Assembly: GCA_937930165.1 (NCBI GenBank)
Contig: CALGVL010000090.1
Span: 1-19,579, forward strand
Reading direction: 5' to 3'
DNA: 19,579 nt
Source: an uncultured Acetobacteraceae bacterium
GTDB lineage: Bacteria; Pseudomonadota; Alphaproteobacteria; Acetobacterales; Acetobacteraceae
Shown here: piece by piece, positions 13,970 through 19,579 of the stretch
Layout of the letters: each line of letters starts with the position of its first letter
Numbering within the stretch: position 1 is the stretch's first letter
Made by a program: the position numbers and the translations under genes
The notes under the pieces: model-generated
Database searches by the model: none
Told to the model about the DNA's origin: nothing
Seen by the model: only the letters and a program-made list of their open reading frames with translations

Positions 13970-16326
13970 GGGCGGGCCTCCCTGCTGACGCGAAGCGCGT
14001 TGAGGATGACGATGATCGAGGAGGAGGCCATCACCAGCGCCGCGATCAGCGGCGTGGCGAGGCCGAGCATGGCGGCTGGCACGGCCACCACGTTATAGGC
14101 CAGGCTGAAGCCGATATTCTGCCGTGCCGCCTGCTGCGCCCGCCGCGCCGTGGCAACCGCGGCCGGGAGCGCCGACAGCCCCTCAGCCTGCAGCACCAGA
14201 TCGGCCGCGGACTGCGCCAGGTCGGTGGCGCCGGCAGGGCTGGCAGAGGCATGGGCCAGGGACAGCGCCGCCGCATCATTGATGCCGTCGCCAAGCATCA
14301 GCGGACGCTTGCCCTCGGCGCAGAGCGCGCGGATGCGCTCCGCCTTGTCCTCCGGCGTCACCCGCGCCTGCCAGCTTCCGATGCCGGTCGCCTGCGCAGC
14401 CTCCGCCACGGCGGGGGCGCCATCGCCGGAGAGCAATTCGGTGGAGAGGCCAAGACGGTGCAGCGCCGCCACCGCCTCCGCCGCATCCGGGCGCAGCCGG
14501 TCGGCGAAGCGGAAGGCGACCGGGGCGGCATCCGGCCCCTCGCGGAACCAGAGGATCAGGCTTTCCTCCGGCGCCTCCACGCCGCAAAAGGCGGCGCTGC
14601 CCAGGCGCGCGGCGCCGTGGCGCAAGCCCTGGCCGGGAATCTCCTCCACCCCCGGCGCGGCCGGGACCGGGCAGGCGCGGGCCAGCGCCCGGGCCAAGGG
14701 GTGGCGGCTGTTCGCCGCCAGCGCCGCTGCGGCGGCCAGAGCCTCGGGCGGCCGGGACGGGTCGGGCAGCAATTCGGGGCGACCCATGGTCAGGGTGCCG
14801 GTCTTGTCCAGCACCGCATGGTCACAGGCCGCCAGCCGCTCCAGTGCCGTGGGCGAGGTGACCAGCACGCCGCGGCGGAACAGCGAACCCACCGCCACCA
14901 CCTGCACCGCGGGAACGGCGATAGCCAGGGCACAGGGGCAGGTGATGATGAGTGCGGCCACGGCCGGCACCAGCGCCTCCTGCCAGGAGACGCCCACCCC
15001 TAGCCACCAGCCGAGGAAGGTGGCCGCCGCCACCGTATGCACCACCGGCACATAGAGCCGCGCCGCGCGGTCGGCGATGGAGACATAGCGGCCGCGTGCC
15101 TGCTCGGCCTGTTCCAGCAGCCGCGCCATTGCGGCCAGCGAGCCATCCTTGGCCGCGGCGGTGACCCGCAGCACGAAGGCGCTGCCCATGTTCACCGCGC
15201 CGGCCGGCAGCGGCGCATCGGCGGCGAAGCGGCGCGGCAGGCTCTCGCCCGTGCTGGCGGAGGTGTCGAGCAGCGCCTCGCCCGATTCCAGCACGCCGTC
15301 GAGGCGCAGCCGCTCCCCGGCAGCGATCAGCAGGCGGTCGCCGGGGTGGATGGACTCGACCGGCACCGTGCGGGTTTCGCCGGTGGAGGTGAGCAGCGCG
15401 ACCTCACCCGACTGCAGCGCCAGCAACTCGGCGCAGACCTGGCGGACGCGGCGCCGCGCCCCGCGATCCAGCACCCGTCCGGCGAGCAGCACGGCCAGCA
15501 GCGCCGTCGCGCCGTCGAACCAAGTATAGGGGCCGTTGCGCAGCGTCTCCGACAGGCTCATCGCCGTGGTGGCGAGGACGCCGAGGGAGATGGCAAAATC
15601 CATGTTGACCCGCCCGGCCCGGATCGCCGACCAGGCGGAGCGGTAGAAGGGCATCCCCGCTACCAGCACGGTCGGCAGCGCGATCAGCGCCGCCAGCCAG
15701 TGCATCAGGGAGCGCGTCCCCTCGCCCATATCCGTGCCGACCCAGACGGCAACGGAGACGAGCATCACATTCATCGAGCCGAAGGCGGCGATGCCCAGGG
15801 CGCGCAGCAGCGCCTGGCCTTCCGCATCCTCCGCGGCGCGCAGGCAGGCCGGCGACCAGGGCACGACATGGAAGCCGAGGCGCGCCACCAGCGCCGCCAG
15901 CGCATCGGCGCGCTCTGCCGGGCCGCGCCAGGTGATGGAAAGGCGCCGCGTGCTCAGGCCGGCGCGGGCGCGCAGGACATCCGGCTCGGCGGCCAGGGCC
16001 TGTTCCAGCAGCCAGACGCAGGCACCGCAGGTCAAGCCGGAGACCATGAGATCCAGGCTGTGCTCCTCCCCGCCCCGCTCCGGCCGCGCATGGGTGGCGA
16101 AGCGGATGGCCGGGGGCGCATCGGCAGGACGAAGCTCGCCGGAGGCCGTCTCCCGCCGCCGATAGAAGGCTTCCAGGCCGAGGCCGGCGATGAGCGCATG
16201 CGCGCCCTCGCAGCCGGTGCAGCAGAAGCGGCCGGCACCGGGCGCGACCGGGGCGCCGCAATGGGCGCAACCGGCGGCGGAGAGGCCGGGCTCGGCGGGT
16301 TCCAGGGTGGCGGGGAGTGCGGTCAC
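13966..16326 (-). CDS. ccoI: Copper-transporting P-type ATPase for cbb3 oxidase assembly (CcoI/FixI)
   Basis: P1B-type ATPase of 786 residues that moves copper out of the cytoplasm for the oxidase CuB site. In order: an N-terminal Cys-rich segment (CAHCG at 20-24, CCTGC at 35-39), a heavy-metal-associated domain with GLTCGAC (metal Cys100 and Cys103), membrane helices from about 175, the actuator motif TGES at 359-362, the metal-channel CPC at 463-465, the phosphorylation site DKTGT with Asp507, the HP dipeptide at 542-543, and GDGIND at 679-684. The start was set to GTG 16326, whose last two bases begin the FixH TGA stop (a four-base overlap); the longer frame upstream lies inside FixH. The TGA overlaps ccoS. 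Complete and apparently functional. Confidence 0.95.
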   Translation of the reverse strand: MTALPATLEPAEPGLSAAGCAHCGAPVAPGAGRFCCTGCEGAHALIAGLGLEAFYRRRETASGELRPADAPPAIRFATHARPERGGEEHSLDLMVSGLTCGACVWLLEQALAAEPDVLRARAGLSTRRLSITWRGPAERADALAALVARLGFHVVPWSPACLRAAEDAEGQALLRALGIAAFGSMNVMLVSVAVWVGTDMGEGTRSLMHWLAALIALPTVLVAGMPFYRSAWSAIRAGRVNMDFAISLGVLATTAMSLSETLRNGPYTWFDGATALLAVLLAGRVLDRGARRRVRQVCAELLALQSGEVALLTSTGETRTVPVESIHPGDRLLIAAGERLRLDGVLESGEALLDTSASTGESLPRRFAADAPLPAGAVNMGSAFVLRVTAAAKDGSLAAMARLLEQAEQARGRYVSIADRAARLYVPVVHTVAAATFLGWWLGVGVSWQEALVPAVAALIITCPCALAIAVPAVQVVAVGSLFRRGVLVTSPTALERLAACDHAVLDKTGTLTMGRPELLPDPSRPPEALAAAAALAANSRHPLARALARACPVPAAPGVEEIPGQGLRHGAARLGSAAFCGVEAPEESLILWFREGPDAAPVAFRFADRLRPDAAEAVAALHRLGLSTELLSGDGAPAVAEAAQATGIGSWQARVTPEDKAERIRALCAEGKRPLMLGDGINDAAALSLAHASASPAGATDLAQSAADLVLQAEGLSALPAAVATARRAQQAARQNIGFSLAYNVVAVPAAMLGLATPLIAALVMASSSIIVILNALRVSREARP

Positions 16327-16802
16327 GGCAGCATCAGCCTCCGCTGCACTTGCAGGCGAGAGCCATCCGGGCGCTTCAGGGTCAGCCGCGCCTCCCACTG
16401 GCCGGGCTCCGGCACCTGGGCAGCAGCGGTCCAGGCGCCCGGGCCGGAGGGCTGGAAGGAGAGCGGCAGTTCCCTGCCCTCCAGCGGCCGCAGCAGGATG
16501 CCGGTGACCGCGGTATCCGCGGGCAGCGGCGCGCCGTCGCGGTCGTGGGCTTGGAGGGCGAGGCGGTCAGCCGCCCAGGATACCTCCGCCGACCAGCCGA
16601 GGGCGCGCTGCCGGGCCGCCTCCTCCAGGATGTGGTTGTAGGTGCGGCCGCGGTCATAGGCCTGGCCGACGGTGGTGCCGGTGAAGGTGGAGACGGCGGC
16701 GGTGATGAGCACGCCGTTCACCGCGATCACCAGCAGCATGCCGCCGACGAAGACCCAGGGGATCCACCGGCCGCGCCGGGATGGAAGGGTCGTGGCACTC
16801 AT
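16323..16802 (-). CDS. ccoH: CcoH/FixH family protein
   Basis: Membrane-anchored accessory protein of 159 residues. One N-terminal helix at about 13-38 (WIPWVFVGGMLLVIAVNGVLI) is followed by TGTTVGQAYDRGRTYNHILE (42-61), which matches the FixH pattern (FTG..V..AY..G..YN). A periplasmic beta-sandwich-like domain follows, with LLRPLEGRELPLSFQPSGPGAW and WEARLTLKRPDGSRLQVQRRL near the end. The start is ATG 16802, overlapping the CcoG stop by four bases; the longer frame upstream lies inside ccoG. CcoH-type proteins are needed for cbb3 oxidase assembly and stability. Confidence 0.93.
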   Translation of the reverse strand: MSATTLPSRRGRWIPWVFVGGMLLVIAVNGVLITAAVSTFTGTTVGQAYDRGRTYNHILEEAARQRALGWSAEVSWAADRLALQAHDRDGAPLPADTAVTGILLRPLEGRELPLSFQPSGPGAWTAAAQVPEPGQWEARLTLKRPDGSRLQVQRRLMLP

Positions 16803-18304
16803 GGCTTCGGTCCGAGGAAGACGCTGTGCTGGCTGGCGAGGCTGCGGTCGCCGGCCGGCTCCAGCAAGCGAATCGTGACATCCGTGCTGTCCGCCTGCGG
16901 CAGCGCCCCGGCAGGGATGGTCACCAGCAGCCGCCATTCGGCCACGCCGTCCGGCTTGGTGGTGACCAGCGGGCGGCCGGCGGCATCGCTGGCCTCGCTG
17001 CCCACCACCTGCAGATGCGTGCCCTCGGGCAGGCCCTCCACCGTCACGGCGAGGGTCGCCGCCTCATGCCGCCGGTCGGAGAGCTTCAGCGTGTAGCTGT
17101 TGCGCAGGCTGCCGTCGGAGAGCTTGACGAAGAGCGGCGCGCGGTCGCGCAGCACCTCCAGCCCGCCCGGCTGGCGCAGTGCCAGGCCAGCCAGCATCGC
17201 CCCGGCCACCACGCAGAGCACGGCGACATAGAGGTAGGTGCGCGTACGAAGGATGCGCGGTGCCTGCCGCGCCGCCATGCCCGGCCCACGCCGGGCGGCG
17301 CCGGGGGGCAGCATCGCGGTCGCGGCCTCGGAGGCGGCGAGGTTGTTCAGTGTCTCGAAGGCAATCAGCCCCTCGGGACGGCCGAGCTTCGTCATGATGC
17401 TGTCGCAGGCATCGATGCAGAGGCCGCAGCCGATGCAGGAGAGCTGAACCCCGTCACGGATGTCCACCCCGGTCGGGCAGACATTCACGCAGGCCCGGCA
17501 GTCCACGCAGTCGCCAGCGCCGGCGGCGCGAGCCTTGCCGCGCGGCTCGCCGCGCCAGCCGCGGTAGGAGACGATGAGGCTGTCCGCGTCCATCATCGCG
17601 GCCTGGAAGCGCGGCCAGGGGCACATATAGGTGCAGACCTGCTCCCGCGCCCAGCCGGCCAGCAGGTAGGTGGTGCCGGTGAACAGGCCGAAGAAGCCGA
17701 GCACCGCCAGCGAGACATCCCCTGCCAGCGCATCGCGCAGCAGGGTCGGCGCGTCGTTGAAATACATCACCCAGGCGCCGCCGGTCAGCATGGCGATCAG
17801 CAGCCAGGCACCGTGCTTCGCCAGCTTGCGCGCGCGGTCCGACCAGTCCCAGCGCGGCTTGCGGTCGCGCCGCATCCGGGCATTGCGGTCGCCCTCGATC
17901 AGCCGCTCCACCCACATGAACAGGTCGGTCCAGACCGTCTGCGGGCAGGCGAAGCCGCACCAGACCCGGCCGAAGAGCGAGGTGGCGGCGAAGATCGCCA
18001 CCGCGCCCAGCACCAGAAGACCGGTGAGGTAGTAGACCTCCTGCGGCCAGAGCTCGATCCAGAAGAAGAACAGGCGGCCATGCGCCATGTCCACCAGCAC
18101 CGCCTGGTCCGGCTGGCCGGGACCGCGGTCCCAGCGCAGCCAGGGGAGGAGGTAGTAGACGGCGAGGCAGAAGACCAACACCGCCCATTTCGCCCGGCGC
18201 ACCCGGCCCTGCACCGCCTGCGGATAGACCCGCACGCGATTGGCATAGAGCGGCGTGGACACCTCCTCCAGCTCATGGCGGTCCGGTGCGTCGAGCATAC
18301 CCAT
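16799..18304 (-). CDS. ccoG: Polyferredoxin CcoG (RdxA/FixG)
   Basis: Membrane iron-sulfur protein of 501 residues, linked in related bacteria to copper reduction and handling during cbb3 assembly. Several membrane helices lie at about 40-58, 90-110, 165-182, 197-217 and 355-375. CGFACPQTVW (116-125) and CTYMCPWPRF (224-233) are the paired membrane Cys motifs of the NapH/FixG family. Two 4Fe-4S ferredoxin motifs follow: Cys266, 269, 272, 276 and Cys290, 293, 296, 300. A C-terminal immunoglobulin-like domain (about 380-495) is periplasmic. The ATG at 18304 lies 11 bases after the ccoP stop; a second in-frame ATG two codons later is possible. The ribosome site AAGGA is upstream. All clusters look intact. 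Confidence 0.95.
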   Translation of the reverse strand: MGMLDAPDRHELEEVSTPLYANRVRVYPQAVQGRVRRAKWAVLVFCLAVYYLLPWLRWDRGPGQPDQAVLVDMAHGRLFFFWIELWPQEVYYLTGLLVLGAVAIFAATSLFGRVWCGFACPQTVWTDLFMWVERLIEGDRNARMRRDRKPRWDWSDRARKLAKHGAWLLIAMLTGGAWVMYFNDAPTLLRDALAGDVSLAVLGFFGLFTGTTYLLAGWAREQVCTYMCPWPRFQAAMMDADSLIVSYRGWRGEPRGKARAAGAGDCVDCRACVNVCPTGVDIRDGVQLSCIGCGLCIDACDSIMTKLGRPEGLIAFETLNNLAASEAATAMLPPGAARRGPGMAARQAPRILRTRTYLYVAVLCVVAGAMLAGLALRQPGGLEVLRDRAPLFVKLSDGSLRNSYTLKLSDRRHEAATLAVTVEGLPEGTHLQVVGSEASDAAGRPLVTTKPDGVAEWRLLVTIPAGALPQADSTDVTIRLLEPAGDRSLASQHSVFLGPKP

Positions 18305-18315
18305 GGCAGTCGTCC

Positions 18316-19185
18316 TTATTCCGTGCCGCCAAGGCTGTGGATGTAGACGGTGAGCATCCGGATCACTGCCGGGTCGAGCCGCTGGCCCCAGGCCGGCATC
18401 ACGCCGCCGCGGGCATAGGAGATGGAGCGGACGATGCTCGCCTTGTCGCCGCCATAGAGCCAGACTTGGTCGTTCAGGCGCGGCGCGCCGACCTCATGGT
18501 TGCCCTGGCCCTGATCGCCGTGGCAGGCAGCGCAGTTCTCGGCATAGATGGCGGCGCCGCGGCTGGCGGCCTCGGCATCCGTCGCGCGGCCGGTCAGGGA
18601 CAGCACATGCTCCGCGACATCGTTCACCTGCGCCGCGGTCAGCATGCCGTCGGCCAGGAAGCGCGGCATCTGGCTGGTGCGGGTCTCGGGGTCCTCGGCC
18701 GCACGGATGCCGTGGCGGATCGTCTGCTCGATATCGGCGGGCTTGCCGCCCCAGATCCAGTCGTCATCCGCCAGGCTGGGGAAGCCGCCCTGCGCGCCCT
18801 GGCCACCCGCGCCATGACAGCCGGCGCAGGTATTGGCGAAGGCGGCGCGGCCGCCGGCCACGGCATAGGCGCGCAACTCGGGATCGGCCAGCACCTGCTC
18901 GATCTCGGTCTGCCGCAGGCGTTCCAGCATCGGCTCGGTCGCAGCGCGGTGCGCGGCCAGGGCCTGCTCGCCCTCTCCGCGCCCGGTGTAGCCGAGCAGC
19001 CCCGTCGCGCCGGTGAAGGGCAGCGCCGGATAGAGGATGCACCAGACCACCGCGAAGACGATGGTGGCGTAGAAGGTCCACAGCCACCATTTCGGCAGCG
19101 GCGTGTTCAGTTCCTTGATGCCGTCCCATTCATGGCCGGTGGTCTGCCGGCCGGTGACGGCATCGTGCTCGATCTTGTTCGCCAT
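18316..19185 (-). CDS. ccoP: cbb3-type cytochrome c oxidase diheme subunit III (CcoP)
   Basis: Electron-entry subunit of the cbb3 oxidase, 289 residues. The N-terminus has the CcoP pattern HEWDGIKELNTPLPKWW (18-34) and a membrane helix at about 34-56. Two c-type heme domains follow with CAGCH (120-124) and CAACH (218-222). Probable axial Met ligands are Met173 (SQMPRF) and Met263 (VMPAWG). Length and spacing are normal. AAGGGAA precedes the ATG at 19185, and the gene follows ccoQ by 27 bases. The protein faces the periplasm and passes electrons from c-type cytochromes to CcoO and CcoN. Confidence 0.97.
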   Translation of the reverse strand: MANKIEHDAVTGRQTTGHEWDGIKELNTPLPKWWLWTFYATIVFAVVWCILYPALPFTGATGLLGYTGRGEGEQALAAHRAATEPMLERLRQTEIEQVLADPELRAYAVAGGRAAFANTCAGCHGAGGQGAQGGFPSLADDDWIWGGKPADIEQTIRHGIRAAEDPETRTSQMPRFLADGMLTAAQVNDVAEHVLSLTGRATDAEAASRGAAIYAENCAACHGDQGQGNHEVGAPRLNDQVWLYGGDKASIVRSISYARGGVMPAWGQRLDPAVIRMLTVYIHSLGGTE

Positions 19186-19212
19186 GATGGCGGTTCCCTT
19201 GTCCCCGGCGCC

Positions 19213-19371
19213 TCAGGCGTCGTCGCGCAGCGGGATCCGGCCCGCGCGCTCGAAATGCTGGCGGCGGCTGGGCCACATGGCCCAGGCGACGATCCCGCCG
19301 AACAGCAGGAAGAACCAGACGACCCAGAGAGTCGCCAAGGTGGAGTGCAGCGACTGGAGATCCACGGTCAT
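19213..19371 (-). CDS. ccoQ: cbb3-type cytochrome c oxidase small subunit IV (CcoQ)
   Basis: A 52-residue protein with a single membrane helix at about 13-33 (ATLWVVWFFLLFGGIVAWAMW), then the CcoQ-like WPSRRQHFERAGRIPLRDD tail. It starts with ATG at 19371, six bases after the ccoO stop, and ends at the TGA at 19213-19215. Position between ccoO and ccoP and the WPS...F..A..IPL pattern make the assignment firm. CcoQ stabilises the interaction of CcoP with the core. Confidence 0.93.
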   Translation of the reverse strand: MTVDLQSLHSTLATLWVVWFFLLFGGIVAWAMWPSRRQHFERAGRIPLRDDA

Positions 19372-19377
19372 CACCCC

Positions 19378-19579
19378 CTACTGCTGGCGCACCTGCTCGG
19401 GCGTTACCTCGGTGAAGTCCACCAGAGTGCCGAGCATCTGCAGATAGGCGACCAGCGCGTCCATCTCCGTGATCCGCTGCGGATCGCCGTCGAAATCCGC
19501 CTGGCGCGCCTTGGCATAGCGGCTGGACAGGCCGCTGCCGTCCTGGTCCGGCTTGGCCTGCGCCTCCAGATCGGCGCGG
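19378..19579 (-). CDS. ccoO: cbb3-type cytochrome c oxidase subunit II (CcoO), C-terminal part only
   Basis: Only the last 66 complete codons are in the window; the gene continues to the right, presumably preceded by ccoN. The visible end includes SRYAKARQADFDGDPQRITE and then MDALVAYLQMLGTLVDF, the highly conserved CcoO terminus, ending in VRQQ and a TAG at 19378-19380. CcoO is the membrane-anchored monoheme cytochrome c subunit; its heme site lies outside the window. The FNR/Anr-type promoter that normally drives this operon would also be upstream and is not visible. Confidence 0.93.
   Translation of the reverse strand, partial: RADLEAQAKPDQDGSGLSSRYAKARQADFDGDPQRITEMDALVAYLQMLGTLVDFTEVTPEQVRQQ

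Noticed and set aside
15037..16641. 534-codon plus-strand frame
   Set aside because: Antisense to the CcoI ATPase and FixH, whose motifs are complete.
16781..18346. 521-codon plus-strand frame
   Set aside because: Antisense to CcoG with its intact iron-sulfur Cys motifs.

Overview
The window reads as high-GC alphaproteobacterial DNA. Codon use, a complete cbb3-oxidase accessory cluster and the general style of the proteins suggest the Rhodospirillales, perhaps a Roseomonas-like member of the Acetobacteraceae. That placement is inference: no rRNA or tRNA gene is visible. The window is densely coding, with no gene-free stretch above about 180 bases. I see no insertion sequence, CRISPR array, phage gene, origin or integration site.

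Layout, left to right. (1) 1-2758, minus strand: a DeoR-type regulator, a HAD phosphatase and a PhnD-type periplasmic binding protein cut by the window edge. This looks like the start of a phosphonate or phosphate-ester uptake operon that continues to the left. (2) 2802-9019, minus strand: a six-gene catabolic run, in transcription order a crotonase-fold protein, an Ldh2-type dehydrogenase, CoA-transferase subunits A and B, a 2-hydroxychromene-2-carboxylate isomerase-like protein, and a stand-alone molybdopterin subunit of the xanthine/CO dehydrogenase family. (3) 9158-12372, plus strand, divergent from (2): a SlyA/MarR-like regulator, an EmrA-like adaptor and an EmrB-like 14-TM exporter, all overlapping. 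(4) 12552-13586, plus strand: a lysophospholipase-like alpha/beta hydrolase. (5) 13599-19579, minus strand: the cbb3 cytochrome oxidase cluster ccoO(partial)-ccoQ-ccoP-ccoG-ccoH(fixH)-ccoI-ccoS, ending in a 70-residue two-helix membrane protein of unknown function. From ccoG to this last gene every junction is a 4-base start/stop overlap.

How the parts may work together. Regions 2 and 3 share a 138-base divergent control region with a short palindrome, so the MarR protein could regulate both an aromatic or organic acid catabolic operon and the pump that expels the same or a related compound. Region 5 encodes subunits of the high-affinity terminal oxidase together with the copper transport and maturation proteins that build it.

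The most interesting points are the following. A Gln stands at the place of the catalytic Glu in the molybdenum hydroxylase, and no partner subunits are nearby. The crotonase lacks both catalytic Glu residues. A near-perfect 24-base palindrome lies over the start codon of the DeoR gene, and a hairpin masks the ribosome binding site of the HAD gene. An unnamed small membrane protein is translationally coupled to CcoS.
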